A stretch of 64,000 nt of DNA, taken from NCBI RefSeq assembly GCF_900187425.1, contig NZ_FYDJ01000020.1, positions 30,661 through 94,660 on the forward strand, written 5' to 3'. The translations under genes were made by a program, and so were the position numbers. The notes under the pieces are model-generated. The model searched no databases and was not told where the DNA came from. It saw only the letters and a list, made by a program, of their open reading frames with translations. This document shows positions 1 to 12,400 of this stretch, in pieces (position 1 is the first letter of the stretch; each line of letters starts with the position of its first letter). This DNA is from Pseudomonas sp. Irchel s3h14 (GTDB taxonomy: Bacteria > Pseudomonadota > Gammaproteobacteria > Pseudomonadales > Pseudomonadaceae).

Positions 1-657
1 GGCTTCCTGTTCCTCGCCACCGCGTTGCTGATGCTGCGCCCGGTGCTGGATGAATCACTGTGGATTGGTTTGTGCGGTGCGTTGCTGCTGATTGCCGCGT
101 ACAGCGCCTGGAAGCAGTCGGAAGGTTTCAGTCGCGTCGCCCATGTGTTCGGCGCCAGCTCACTATTGCTGGGTGTGTGGGGCAGCCTGCTGCTGATCGG
201 TGCTGCCGGCGGCAGTGATGACTTGGTGAAGCCTTTGCAGGTCTACAGCGCTGCAAACTCGAGCAGCGCCGCGAACCCGGTCGGCCACGACGCATTCACC
301 ACGATCAACGACCCGGCAGCTCTGCAACGGGAGCTCGACGCGGCACAGGCTCAGGGCCAATGGGTGCTGCTGGACTACTACGCCGACTGGTGCGTGTCGT
401 GCAAGGTCATGGAAAAACAGGTGTTCGGCAAAGCTCGCGTACTGCAAGCCTTGAGCGATGTGCGCTTGCTACGGCTGGACGTCACCGCCGACAATGCCGC
501 CAGCCGCGAATTGCTCGGCCGCTATAAAGTGCCGGGGCCACCGAGCCTGCTGTGGATCGGCGCCGACGGCATTGAGCGTCGCAGCCAGCGCATCACCGGC
601 GAAGTCGATGCCGACACTTTCCTGCAACGCTGGACCACAACCCGAGACGCCCGTTAA
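1..657 (+). CDS. dsbD: Thiol:disulfide interchange protein DsbD, C-terminal part (5' end outside window)
   Basis: The reading frame is open from base 1, so the gene begins upstream. What remains is about 218 residues: hydrophobic segments (first 25 residues and about 60-75), a linker, then a periplasmic thioredoxin-like domain with the motif ADWCVSCK (codons around 385-408), which is the DsbD gamma-domain active site. DsbD carries electrons from cytoplasmic thioredoxin across the inner membrane to periplasmic thiol proteins. The stop codon overlaps the start of the next gene (TAATG), and a TlpA-like protein and DsbG follow. That makes an operon in which DsbD probably keeps DsbG reduced. P. 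aeruginosa has a similar dsbD2-TlpA-dsbG arrangement (from memory). Confidence 0.9.
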   Translation, partial: GFLFLATALLMLRPVLDESLWIGLCGALLLIAAYSAWKQSEGFSRVAHVFGASSLLLGVWGSLLLIGAAGGSDDLVKPLQVYSAANSSSAANPVGHDAFTTINDPAALQRELDAAQAQGQWVLLDYYADWCVSCKVMEKQVFGKARVLQALSDVRLLRLDVTADNAASRELLGRYKVPGPPSLLWIGADGIERRSQRITGEVDADTFLQRWTTTRDAR

Positions 658-1523
658 TGCTGACCTTTACCCTCGGCACTTTTGCCATCGCGCTTAATCA
701 CCTGCTGCTGATCAGTGCCCTGGCGCTAGCGACCTTCGTCGGCTGGCGGGTGGCCAAGCGCGGCGGCGAGAATCCGGAGTCGGTGCTGTTCAGCCTGTTC
801 CTGCTGGGCATGCTGGCCGCCCGGGTCGGTTTCGTGGCTGTTTACTGGGCCCATTATCGCGATGACCCCTGGCAGATCATCGACCTGCGCGACGGCGGTT
901 TTCTCGCCTGGCCCGGTGTGATCGTGCTGTTGCTTGCCGCGTTGTATCGAGGCTGGCGTCGCCCGGGCTTACGCCGCCCGCTGGGCTTTGGCGTGGCCAG
1001 CGGCCTGGCGTTCTGGCTGCTGGCGACCTTCTCCCTGACCCTTTACGAACAGGGCACTCGAATGCCGGAAATCACCCTGCGCAATGCCGCCGGTGAAACC
1101 GTGCAATTGGCGGACTACAAGGGCGGCCCGTTGGTGATCAATCTCTGGGCCACCTGGTGTCCGCCGTGCCGTCGGGAAATGCCGGTGCTGGAAAACGCCC
1201 AGCAACACCGCCCGGACCTGACGTTCCTGTTCGTCAATCAGGCTGAAAGCATGCAAAGCGTCAGTACTTTTCTGGAAACCCAGGGCCTGAGCCTGTCCAA
1301 CGTGCTGTTCGACGGCAGTGGCCGATTGGGTCAGGCCGTCGGCTCCATGGCGTTGCCGACTACGCTGTTCTATAGCCCCGACGGTCGCCTGCTGGGCAGC
1401 CATCTGGGTGAGCTGTCGGAAGCCAGCCTGGCCCGCGCCCTGGAAAACTTCGACACCCCGAATCCTGCCGTACCGGCCACCTCTTCAAGGAAATTGCCAT
1501 GCCCCGCCTCCGCCACCTGCTGA
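657..1523 (+). CDS. Membrane-anchored TlpA-like thiol:disulfide oxidoreductase
   Basis: A 288-residue protein. The first ~135 residues form four or so membrane helices in an arrangement reminiscent of prolipoprotein diacylglyceryl transferase (Lgt). The rest is a TlpA/ResA-type thioredoxin fold with WATWCPPC at about residues 165-171 (Cys168 and Cys171) and a cis-proline region (ALPTTLF). The catalytic domain should face the periplasm and take electrons from, or give them to, DsbD and DsbG partners. Its start overlaps the dsbD stop by one base and its 3' end overlaps dsbG by 25 bases, so the three are translationally coupled. The Lgt resemblance is structural only; I see no reason to expect lipidation activity. 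Confidence 0.85.
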   Translation: MLTFTLGTFAIALNHLLLISALALATFVGWRVAKRGGENPESVLFSLFLLGMLAARVGFVAVYWAHYRDDPWQIIDLRDGGFLAWPGVIVLLLAALYRGWRRPGLRRPLGFGVASGLAFWLLATFSLTLYEQGTRMPEITLRNAAGETVQLADYKGGPLVINLWATWCPPCRREMPVLENAQQHRPDLTFLFVNQAESMQSVSTFLETQGLSLSNVLFDGSGRLGQAVGSMALPTTLFYSPDGRLLGSHLGELSEASLARALENFDTPNPAVPATSSRKLPCPASATC

Positions 1524-2269
1524 CGTTGACCCTGGGCGCCGCCCTGCTGCATCTACCGTCGGTGCAGGCCGCTGAAGAATTGCCCGAAGCGATCAAGAAA
1601 ATCGAAGCCAAGGGCGCGAAAATCGTCGGCCAATTCGACGCTCCCGACGGCTTGCGCGGTTATGCCGCGCAGTACCAGAACCGTGGTATGGCGCTGTACC
1701 TGACCCCGGATGGCAAGCATGTGCTGCTCGGCAATCTGTATGACGCCGACGGCAACGACCTGAGCAGCGCGCCGTTGCAGAAGCTGGTTTACGCACCGAT
1801 GGCCAAGGAAGTCTGGGGCAAGATGGAAGCCAGCAACTGGATCGGCGACGGGAAGAAAGATGCACCGCGGATCGTGTACCTGTTCAGCGATCCGAACTGC
1901 CCTTATTGCAACGTGTTCTGGGAACAGGCGCGGCCATGGGTCAAGGCGGGCAAGGTGCAGCTGCGGCACATCATGGTCGGCATCATTCGCGAAGACAGTC
2001 CGGGGAAATCGGCTGCACTGCTGGCCGCCAAGGATCCGCAGAAAGCGCTGGAAGACCATGAGAAGTCAGGCAAGAACAGCTCGCTAAAAGCCCTGAAAAA
2101 CGTGCCCCCGGCGATTCAGACGAAGCTGGCGGCCAACATGCAGTTGATGGAAGACCTGGAGCTGCAGGCCACCCCGGCGATTTTCTACATGGACGACAAG
2201 GGCGAGCTGCAACAACAGCAAGGCGCGCCGTCGCCGGACAAGTTGGTGCAAATTCTCGGGCCGAAATAA
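1499..2269 (+). CDS. dsbG: Thiol:disulfide interchange protein DsbG
   Basis: A 256-residue protein with a Sec signal peptide (positively charged start, hydrophobic core, likely cleavage after VQA at about residue 25). An N-terminal dimerisation region is followed by a thioredoxin fold with DPNCPYC (Cys134, Cys137) and the cis-Pro loop LQATPAIF. DsbG is a periplasmic disulfide isomerase and guard of sulfenylated cysteines; it needs reduction by DsbD, which lies two genes upstream. Length and motif fit DsbG rather than DsbC, though the two families are close. The ATG lies inside the 3' end of the TlpA-like gene. Confidence 0.9.
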   Translation: MPRLRHLLTLTLGAALLHLPSVQAAEELPEAIKKIEAKGAKIVGQFDAPDGLRGYAAQYQNRGMALYLTPDGKHVLLGNLYDADGNDLSSAPLQKLVYAPMAKEVWGKMEASNWIGDGKKDAPRIVYLFSDPNCPYCNVFWEQARPWVKAGKVQLRHIMVGIIREDSPGKSAALLAAKDPQKALEDHEKSGKNSSLKALKNVPPAIQTKLAANMQLMEDLELQATPAIFYMDDKGELQQQQGAPSPDKLVQILGPK

Positions 2270-2301
2270 GTAGTTCTGCCGTCGGATTTGCAGCGACAAC
2301 A

Positions 2302-2408
2302 CTGACGCCATCACGGGCAAGCCTTGCTCCTACAGGTTCTGTGTTGTTCTCGAAAATGGGGAACGACACAGAACCTGTAGGAGCAAGGCTTGCCCGCGAT
2401 GGCGTCAG
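2302..2408. repeat. Inverted pair of REP elements (large hairpin)
   Basis: Arms at 2302-2349 and 2361-2408 are almost perfect inverted copies around a core reading GTAGGAGCAAGGCTTGCCCG, with an 11-base loop. This is the common Pseudomonas REP arrangement. It sits between dsbG and a convergent hydrolase gene and may end transcription or stabilise mRNA 3' ends. Confidence 0.9.
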
Positions 2409-2417
2409 CAAGAGCAA

Positions 2418-3230
2418 CTAATTTCTCTCAACTAAAAACGCCATTAACGTCTCGGTGACAAACTGCGGATTCTCCAGATTGGAGATATGCCCCGCCTCTG
2501 GCACCAGCACAGATGGGCAACCGATCAATTCGGCCATCTCCCTTGTCTCCGATGGCGGCCGCGGTTTGTCCTGATCGCCACACATCAGCAGCGTGGTGTC
2601 AGGATTCAACTCGCCCAGACGCGGCAACAGATCATCCCGCCCAAACGTAATCCGCCCCATCGGCACGATGCTCTCGCGCAGACGCTCCGGCGGCAGTGCG
2701 GCCAGTTTGGCGCGGAAGTCCTGATACAGCGCCGACTGCGGATCGATGCCCGGACGGAAGAATATCGGCACAACGATATCGAGCAACTGCGGCGCAATCA
2801 CGCCGGTGTCCTCGATCTGTTTGAACAGCGAGAAATAGTACTGGCGAGTCGGTTCCGGCTCGACGCCGACGTAGGTGTCCATCAGCACCAGACCATTGAT
2901 CCGCTGCGGTGCCGACAGCGCCAGACGCACGCCCCACATGCCGCCGACCGAAAGACCGACCAGCGTGACACGGTCGATGTCCAGGTGATCGAGCAGCGCC
3001 AGTGCCTGGCGCGCTACGTCATCCAGCGACTGTGTGCATTCGGGCATCCGCCCGGATTCACCGTGGCCCCAGAGGTCCAGAGCGATCACCCGGTATTGCT
3101 GCGACAGGGCGGCGATCTGCGGCGCCCACATGGCCTGGTCCCACAGATAACTGCCGACCAGCAGAACGGCAGGGCCAGTGCCTTGATCAATGTAGTGAAG
3201 GGGTTGTCCATCAACCGTAACGAAGGGCAT
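2418..3230 (-). CDS. Alpha/beta hydrolase, 3-oxoadipate enol-lactonase-like
   Basis: A 270-residue alpha/beta hydrolase. The nucleophile elbow is GLSVGG (Ser94), the likely acid lies in CGDQD (Asp219 or Asp221) and the catalytic His is in EAGHIS (His248); DLWGHGESG near residue 52 is the usual oxyanion-side loop. The start chosen at 3230 has AAGGAG seven bases upstream, and the open frame beyond it is not expected to be translated. It lies downstream of the NRPS gene on the same strand but is separated by a REP hairpin, so cotranscription is doubtful. The substrate cannot be told from sequence. Its position next to pyoverdine genes may be coincidence. Confidence 0.8.
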   Translation of the reverse strand: MPFVTVDGQPLHYIDQGTGPAVLLVGSYLWDQAMWAPQIAALSQQYRVIALDLWGHGESGRMPECTQSLDDVARQALALLDHLDIDRVTLVGLSVGGMWGVRLALSAPQRINGLVLMDTYVGVEPEPTRQYYFSLFKQIEDTGVIAPQLLDIVVPIFFRPGIDPQSALYQDFRAKLAALPPERLRESIVPMGRITFGRDDLLPRLGELNPDTTLLMCGDQDKPRPPSETREMAELIGCPSVLVPEAGHISNLENPQFVTETLMAFLVERN

Positions 3231-3338
3231 TGACTGTCTCCTTTGTGAATTGCGATCCACCCAAAAAAGCACAGGCAGCCTGAGCCGGTCCGAAGCGACA
3301 GTCAACGCGCAAATCTGCGCACATTTCAACGACGCCTT

Positions 3339-3425
3339 CGCGGGCAAGCCATGCTCCTACAGGTTTGATGTTGTTCTCAATACTGGGGAACGACACCAAA
3401 CCTGTAGGAGCATGGCTTGCCCGCG
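3339..3425. repeat. Inverted pair of REP elements
   Basis: Perfect 28-base arms at 3339-3366 and 3398-3425, core GTAGGAGCATGGCTTGCCCG. Same family as the pair at 2302-2408, here between the end of pvdL and the hydrolase gene. Confidence 0.9.
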
Positions 3426-3451
3426 ATGAGGCCATCCCAGACGCTAGAGAA

Positions 3452-6400
3452 TCAAAGCCCTTCCAACTCCGCCATCAGATCATTAAGACGATCCACCTTC
3501 TCCTCGGTGATATCACTCGCCGCCAATCCGTCGATGTACTCGGCCAATTCCGCCACCGTGCTGCATTCGAACATCGCCCGTAGCGGTACATCACGTTGCA
3601 GGGCTTTCTGTACCCGCGAAGCGATTTGCGTCGCCAGCAGCGAATGCCCGCCCAGCTCGAAGAAGTTGTCGCGAATCCCCACCTTCTCGACCTTCAGCAC
3701 CTCGGCCCAGATATCCGCCAGCGTCTGCTCCAGTTCATTGCGCGGCGCCTGATAGTCCTGACTCTGCAACTGGCCGATCTCCAGCGCCGGCAGCGCTTTG
3801 CGATCCAATTTGCCGTTGGCGTTCAGCGGCATCCGATCGAGCCACAACCAATGCAGCGGCACCATGTATTCCGGCAATTCAGCGCGCAGGCGTTGTTTGA
3901 TGCGCTCCAGCCGCTCGGTTGGATTGATCAGAGAATCAGCCGCCACCAAATAGCCGACGAGGTGCTTGCCGTTGACGCCGTCCTGTACACCGACCGCCGC
4001 TTCGCGCACTTCCGGCTGCTCATGCAGACGCGCTTCGATTTCACCTAGTTCGATGCGGTAGCCGCGGATCTTCACTTGATGGTCGATCCGCCCGACGTAT
4101 TCCAGCACGCCGTCACTGCGACGACGGGCCAGATCGCCGGTGCGATACAGACGATCACCCGGTTCACCAAACGGATTCGGCATAAACACCTGCGCGGTGC
4201 GCAACGGATCGCTCACATATCCGCGCCCTACCCCGGTGCCGGCGACACACAACTCACCCACCGCACCCAACGGCACCAGTTCCAGCGCACCATCAAGCAA
4301 GTACAAACGGTTGTTGTCGGTTGGCGTACCGATCGGCAAGTAACTGCCACGAGTCGACGCCATGTCGACGCGGAAGAACGCCACGTCATCCGAGCATTCC
4401 GCCGGACCATAAGCATTCACCAACCCGATATCCGGGTAGCGCAGCAGCCACTGGTGCGCCAGCTCCGGCGGCATTGCCTCACCGGTCGGCAGCATCCAGC
4501 GCAAGCCATCGAGGCTCATGCGTTCCTGGGCGAGCATGCCCTGAATCAGCGACGGCACGCTTTCCAGCACGGTGATGCCCTGGGCCGCCACATGCGCCAA
4601 CAACCCTTGCGGATCATGGGCGATGGTGTTCGGCACGATGTCCACCCGAGCGCCGAACAGCGGTGCGGCGAGGAACTGCCAGACCGATATGTCGAAACTT
4701 TGCGAGGCGGTCTGAGCGATCACATCGGCATTGCTCAAGTTCAGATACGGCACCTTGCTCAACTGGTTATTGAGCATGCCGCGCTGTTCGACCATCACGC
4801 CTTTCGGCAGGCCGGTCGAGCCCGAGGTATAGATCACGTAGGCGAGATTGTCCGGGCCGCTGTAGATGCCCGGGTTGGCAACCGGAACATCGCTGACCTG
4901 CACCTCTTCCCAGACCAACAACTTCGGCCGGTTGGCGCAACCGAACTCATCCAGCAGCGCCAGCGCTTGCTCGCGGCAGGCCTGAGAACACACCAGCAAC
5001 GGCGTGCGGCTCAGGTCGATGATCCGGCTCAGACGCTGACTCGGCAGGCCCGGATCCAGCGGCAAATAACCCGCGCCGGCCTTGAAGCTGCCGATGATCA
5101 TGCCCAGCAGATCAAGGTTACGTTCAGCCAGCAACGCCACCGGTTGATCCAGCCTCACGCCAGCAGCGATCAAGGCGTGACCGAGACGGTTACTGCGCTC
5201 ATTCAGCTCAAGGTAGCTGTGCTGCTGATCCAGGCAACTGGCGGCAATGCGCTGTGGATGCTCGGCAACCTGCGCTTCAAACAATGAGACATAACTCTGC
5301 TCCAGCGGGTAATCGTGTTCGCTCTGGTTGCAGCCGTGAATCAGGAAGTCCTGTTCCTCGGCACCCAGCAACGGCAGATCGGCCATGTCGCCGTGGAAAC
5401 CTTCGACCAGCGCCAACAGCAACCGCTTGAACTCGCCGAGCATGCGCTCGACGGTCGACTCATCGAAGTAACGCTGGTCGTAAGACAGGTGCAAACCCAG
5501 GTCATCACCCGGATAGCAGACCGCCGTCAACGGGAAGTTGGTGTGGGTGCGGCCCGAATCCGAGGTCGCGTTGAGGCTTTGCGCACGGTCCAGCACCGAG
5601 ACTTCCACCGGGGCGTTTTCGAACACGAACAGGCTGTCGAACAACGGCTGGCCCTTGGGCAGTTCGCTGTTTTCCTGAATGCTCACCAGCGGCAGGTATT
5701 CGTACTCGCGCAGTTGCATGTTGCTGTCGAGCAAACCGCTCAACCATTGACGAACGCTGCAGCGCTGGTCATCTTCCGGCATTTTCACCCGCAGCGCGAT
5801 GCTGTTGATGAACAGCCCGACGGTGCGCTGCATCTCCGGCATGTCCACCGGACGCCCGGCCACTGTGACACCAAACAGCACGTCGCGATCGCCGCTCAAA
5901 CGGCGCAACACCAGCGCCCACGCCGCTTGGGCAAAGGTGTTGATGGTCAGTTGATGGGCCTGAGCCAGTTCGCGCAGTTGCGCACCGTCACGGGCATCGA
6001 GCCGTGTGTAGCGGTCGCCGACGATCATTCCGCCACTTTCGCCAGCATGTTCACGCAGGAACGGCCGGTCGCTCGGAATCGGCGTGGTCCGCTCGAAGCC
6101 TTGCAGGTTGGTTTTCCACCACTGCCGCGCCTCGGCCAGGCTCTGGCGTTGCAGCCAGCCGATGTAGTCGCGATAACGCGGCGGCACAGTCAGTTGCGCA
6201 TCCCGGCCTTCGCCAAGGGCGGTGTAGATTTCGAAGAAATCGTTCATCAGCAGCGAACGGCACCAGGCATCGATGAGGATGTGGTGGTTGCTCATCATGA
6301 ACCAGTAGCGTGCCGCGCCGACCTTGATCAGGCGCAGGTGGAATGGTGCCTGATTGAGCAGATCGAACCCGGCCTCGCGCTCGCTTTTCAGCAGCGCTTG

Positions 6401-9400
6401 CAACTTCGGCTCTTGCTCGGTTTCGGCGATTGCCGTCCAGTCCAGATACTCGATCGGCGTGCTGCCCGGCTTGTGGATAACTTGCAGCATGTCTTCGCCG
6501 ACGTTCCAGCAGAACGACGCGCGCAAAGCTTCGTGACGGGCAATCACCGCTTGCCAGGCCTGGGCGAAACGTTGCGGGTCCAGTTCGCTGTTGATGCGGT
6601 AGCGATCCTGCATGTAGTAGAGACCGGTGCCCGGTTCCAGCAAGGTGTGCAGCAGCATGCCTTCCTGCATCGGGGTCAGCGGGTAGACGTCTTCGATGGC
6701 GGCGGCCGGGATTGGCAGCGCGTCGAGTTGCGGCTGGGTCAGTTTCGCCAACGGGAAGTCCGACGGCGTCAGGCCGCCGGCATCGTCGCACAGGCAATGC
6801 TCGATCAGGCTCTGCAATTCGCCGAGGTAAGCGTCTGCCAGCTCAGTGATGGTCTGTGGGTCGTGGTGTTCGGCGCTGAAGGTCCAACGCAGCACCAGCT
6901 CACCGCCATAGACCTGACTGTCGACGCTCAACTCATTGGGCAGCGGTGCGCGAGGATCATGGGCCGCGCCGACCGCTTCATCGAGAGGGCGGAACAAGGC
7001 GTCCGCGCCAAAGCTCTGGTCGAACTGACCGAGGTAGTTGAAGGTGATCGGCGCCACCGGCAAGGCTGCCATGGCCTGCCGGCTCGAATCATCGGCGAGA
7101 TAACGCAGCACGCCATAACCCAGACCTTTGTGCGGCACCGCGCGCAGTTGTTCCTTGATCGCCTTGATCGAGGCGCCCTGCCCGTCCACTGGCATCAGCC
7201 GCAGCGGATAAGCACTGGTGAACCAGCCCACGGTGCGGGTCAGGTCGATTTCGTCGAACAGCGTTTCGCGGCCGTGACCTTCGAGTTGAATCAGCGCCGA
7301 TTCATGACCGCTCCAGCGGCACAGCACGCGGGCCAATGCGGTCAGCAGCAAGTCGTTGACCTGAGTGCGATAGGCACTCGGCGCTTGCTGCAACAATTGG
7401 CGAGTGCGCTCGACATCGAGGCGCACGCTGACAGTTTGCGCATGACGATTCTGTCGGCCACCCTCCGGGCGATCACACGGCAATTCGGCGCTTTCACCGG
7501 CCAGTTGCGACTGCCACCAACTCAATTCCTCACGCAAGGATTCGCTACCGGCATACGCCTGCAAGCGTGCGGCCCAGTCCTTGAAGGCACTGGTTTTCGC
7601 CGGCAGTTTTGCCGACTGCCCCGCGTCCAGTTGGCGATACACCGTTTGCAAATCGTCCAGTAACACCCGCCACGAAACCCCATCCACGACCAAGTGGTGA
7701 ATGGCGACGAACAGCCGCTGTTGCCCCTCAGGACCATCGACCAGCAGCGCGCGCATCAGCGGCCCTTCCTCAAGGTCGAGGCTGCGCTGGGCATCGGCGA
7801 ACAGTGCCGCGCATTTGTCCATGGACGAAACGCGCACTTGCCAAAGCACCGGCGCGTCGGAAACCGCCTGGTGCTCGGCTTGCCATTGCCCTGCAATTTC
7901 AGAGAAGCGCAAACGCAAGGCGTCGTGCTGTTCGATCACTGCCAGCAGCGCTTGCTCCAGACGATGGGGCTCCAGCGCCACGGTCGGTTCCAGCAGCAGC
8001 GCCTGGTTCCAGTGTTGCCGCTGGGGGATGTCAGTGTCGAAGAACCAGTGCTGAATCGGCGTCAGACGCGATTCGCCGGTCAGCAAACCTTGTTCGGCGC
8101 TGATCTGCTCGGTGCGGGTCGCCACGGCGGCCAGGGTCTGCACGGTCTGGTGCTGGAACAGGTCACGCGGGCTGAAGTGAATGCCCTGCTGCCGCGCACG
8201 GCTGACCACCTGGATCGACAGAATCGAATCGCCGCCCAGTTCGAAGAAGTTGTCGTTGAGGCCGACCTGTAGAACGTTCAGCACTTCGCACCAGATGCCG
8301 GCCAGCGTCAGTTCAAGCTCGTTGCTCGGCGCCACGTACTGCTGACGATTCAGCTCCGGATCCGGCGCCGGCAATGCGCGGCGGTCGAGTTTGCCGTTGG
8401 CGGTCAGCGGCATGCTGGCGAGCAGGATCAGGTGTGTCGGCACCATGTAATCCGGCAGTTGCGATTTGAGGTGCGCCTTAAGCGCTTCGCGCAGTACAGC
8501 TTGTTGCGCTTCGTCCTGCTCAGCGACTTCAGTCACCAGATAGCCGACCAGTTGTTTGCCGCTCGGGGCATCCAGCGCCAGCACCACGGCTTCACGGATC
8601 GATTCATGCTCCAGTAGACGGGTTTCGATTTCGCCCAACTCAATGCGGAAACCACGAATTTTCACCTGATGGTCAATGCGCCCGAGGTATTCCACCAGAC
8701 CATCGGCGCGTTGGCGCACCAGATCGCCGGTGCGGTACAGACGCCCGCCATTGGCGGCGAACGGATCAGCCACAAAACGTTCGGCCGTCATCCCCGGACG
8801 CTGGTGATAACCCTGCGCCAGACCGGCGCCGCCGACGTACAACTCGCCGGTCGCGCCTTGCGGCACTAGCGCCAGATCGGCATCGAGGATGTACGCCACG
8901 CGAGCGCCAATCACACTGCCGATCGGCACGCTGCCGAGGCCTTCTTCCAATTGCTCGGGCGCCAGACTGGCCAGGGGCATGACCACGGTTTCGGTCGGGC
9001 CGTAGGCGTTGAAAAACAGGCTCGGCTTGAACGCCGCACGAATCCGCGCCAGATGCTCGCCGGTCAGCGCTTCACCGCCGGTGATGCACATGCGCACCGG
9101 CAGGATTTCGCCCTGAGTCGCCAGCCACTGCGCCAATTGGCTGCCGTAGCTCGGGGTGAAGCCGAGAATGTTGATGTTGTGACGGCGAATCAGCCCGCAG
9201 ATTTCTTCCGCGTCCCACTGGCCCTGTGCTCGCAACACAACCTGAGCACCACTCAACAACGGCACCAGCAAACGCTCGGTCGCGGCGTCGAAGTTGATGG
9301 AATAGAAGTGCAGCTCGCAATCGTCCGCACGCATGCCGAAACGCTCGATCACCGCACGGCAGTGCATGGCGATTTCACCGTGAGACACCACCACGCCTTT

Positions 9401-12400
9401 CGGTTTGCCGGTAGAGCCCGAGGTGTAAATCAGGTACGCCTGATGCTGCGGCAGGCTGATAAACGGCAGCTCGGTGGCCGGGTAGTTGGCCAGTGTGGCG
9501 GCGTCTTCTTCCAGACACCAACGCGCAACGGTCGATGGCAATTCACCGAGCGCCTTGAACATCGCCGCATCGCTGAGCAGCAAACCGATGCCGCTGTCTT
9601 CGATCATGTAATGCAAACGATCCAGCGGGTATTCCGGGTCCAGCGGCACGTAGGCGCCGCCCGCCTTGAGGATCGCCAACAGGCCGACGACCATGTCCAG
9701 CGAACGCTCAAGCGCCAGACCGACCCGAACCTGTGGCCCAACGCCCCGCTCACGAAGCATCCAGGCCAGGCGATTGGCGCGGCTGTCGAGTTCGGCGTAG
9801 CTCAGGGTTTCCCCGGCGAAGGTCAATGCCGGTGCATCTTTGCGCGCCAGGGCCTGCTCGCTGAACAGGTGATGAATGCACTGGTCGAGGCGATGTTCGC
9901 CCGGCTCGACACCGAGGCTGTCGAGCAGGTGTTGCTGTTCGGTGGCTTCCAGCAGCGGCAGCTCACTGAGGCGCTGTTGCGGATCGGCCAGCAGCGCTTC
10001 CAGCAGGTTGCGCCAATGTCCGGCCATCCGCGCAATGCGTGGTTCATCGAACAGATCGGTGCTGTAGGTCAGGCAGCAACCCAGGCGATGGTCGAGGTCG
10101 GTGACTTCCAGGTTGAGGTCGAACTTGGTCGCTCGCGCATCGTTGACCAGGTATTCGACGGTCATGCCGGCGAGTGTGCGGCTCTGCTGGAATTCCCAGC
10201 GCTGCACGTTGCACATCACCTGGAACAACGGGTTGTAAGCGACGCTGCGCGGTGGCTGCAACGCCTCCACCAGATGATCGAACGGAAGGTCCTGATGGGA
10301 CTGGCCTTCGATCACGGTGTGGCGAACCTGCTCGAACAATTCGCCGACAGACATCTGCCCGTCGAGCTGGCAACGCAGCACCTGAGTGTTGAGGAACGCA
10401 CCGATCAGCCCTTCGCTTTCCGGACGAATCCGGTTGGCCACTGGCGCGCCGATGCGCAAATCGGTCTGGCCGCTGTAGCGGTAAAGCAGCACCGCCAGCG
10501 CGGCGGTCATGGTCATGAACAGGGTCAGACCGTTTTGTGCATTGAAGGCACGAACGCGCGCGGCAAGAGCATCGCTCAGGTCGAAACGGAACAGTTCGCC
10601 CTGATGACTTTGTACCGGTGGACGTGGACGGTCGGCGGGCAACTCCAGCAACGGATGTTCGCGGCCCAGTTGCGCGGTCCAGTAGTCGAGTTGGCGCTGA
10701 CGTTCGCCGGACTCCAGCCACTGGCGCTGCCAGACGCTGTAATCCAGGTATTGCACCGGCAGCGGCTCCAGCGGCGACTCGCGGTCATCGACGAAGGCCT
10801 CGTAGAGCGCGCTCAGTTCCCGGGCGAAGATGTCCATCGCCCAGCCTTCGGTGACGATGTGGTGCAGGGTCAGCACCAGATAATGTTCGTGCTCGGCGGT
10901 CTTGACCATGCAGGCGCGCAGCAGCGGTCCGGTTTCCAGATCGAACGGTGTATGGGCTTCGTCGTCGGCCAGTTGCTGCACCGCCCACTCGCGGCCATCG
11001 GCATCCAGCGCGGTGAAATCCTTCCAGTCCATGCGCATCCCGGTTTGCGGGTGAACCTGCTGCCGGGCCACGCCATTGATGCTCGGGAACGTCGTGCGCA
11101 GGGTTTCATGACGCATGATCAGTGCTTGCAACGCAGCTTCGAAGCGCCCGACATCGAGCACCCCGCGCAGCCGCGCCATGCCGCCGACGTTGTAGGCAGG
11201 GCTTTCCGGCTCCATCTGCCAGAGGAACCACATGCGCTGCTGGGAATAGGACAGCGGCACCGGTTGGCTGCGGTCGACCTTTTCGATCGGCGGCTGCTGG
11301 TTGGTTTTGCCGCTGGCCTGGATCAGTTGAACCTGTTCGGCAAACGCGCCCAGTTCACTGTTTTCGAACAGCGCGCGCAGCGGCAACTCGACGTCGCAGG
11401 CCTGACGGGTGCGGGAAATGATTTGCGTGGCCAGCAAGGAATGGCCGCCTAGTGCGAAGAAGTCGTCACGCAGGCCGATCTGTGTTTGGCCCAGCACTTC
11501 GCGCCAGATGCCGGCGATTTGTTGCTCGAGGGCAGTGACCGGTTCAACGTGCTCGCGCACCTGCCACTGAGGCTCCGGCAAGGCGCGACGATCGAGTTTG
11601 CCGCTTGGGCTCAGGGGCATTTCGTCCAGGCGCATCAGCTGCGCCGGAACCATGTATTCCGGCAACTCGGCGACCAGCGCAGCTTTCAGGCGTGCGGTTT
11701 GAACATCAACATCTTCGGTGGAATCGGTTGCGGTGTAGTAACCGATCAACTGCCCACCGGCCGCCGTTTCGCGCACCAGCACCACGGCTTGAGCGACGCC
11801 ATTCTGAGCCAGCAATCGTGCTTCGATTTCTTCCGGTTCAACGCGGAAGCCACGCAGTTTGACCTGCTGATCGAGACGGCCGAGGTATTCGATCACGCCA
11901 TCGGCGGTCCAGCGTGCACGGTCACCGGTGCGGTACAAACGCGAGCCCTGCTCTCCCAATGGATCAACAACAAAACGTTCAGCGGTCAGGCCCGGACGAC
12001 CCAAATAACCACGGGCCAGGCCGATACCGCTGATGCACAGTTCGCCTGGCACACCGGCCGGAACGGGATTGAGTGCCTCATCGAGCACGCGGCACAGCAC
12101 ATTGCCCAGCGGACGACCAATCGGCGAGCGTTCGCCATCGGCGGTTGTGCAGTGCCAATGAGTGACGTTGATCGCGGTTTCGGTCGGGCCGTAGCGGTTG
12201 TGCAATTGCACGGCGGGCAGGTGTTCCAGCACGCGGTTGCGCAGTTCGGCGGGCAAGGCTTCGCCGCCGGAGAATACGCGGCGCAGGCTGGTGCACTCGG
12301 CAGTCAGCGGTTCGTCGATGAACAACGAAAGCAGCGGCGGCACAAAGTGCAGCGTGGTCACGCCGAATTGCTGAACCAGTTGCGCGATGCGGTGCGGATC

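Noticed and set aside
2302..2408. REP hairpins considered as a CRISPR array
   Set aside because: Units occur as single inverted pairs at scattered sites, without regular spacers or cas genes.
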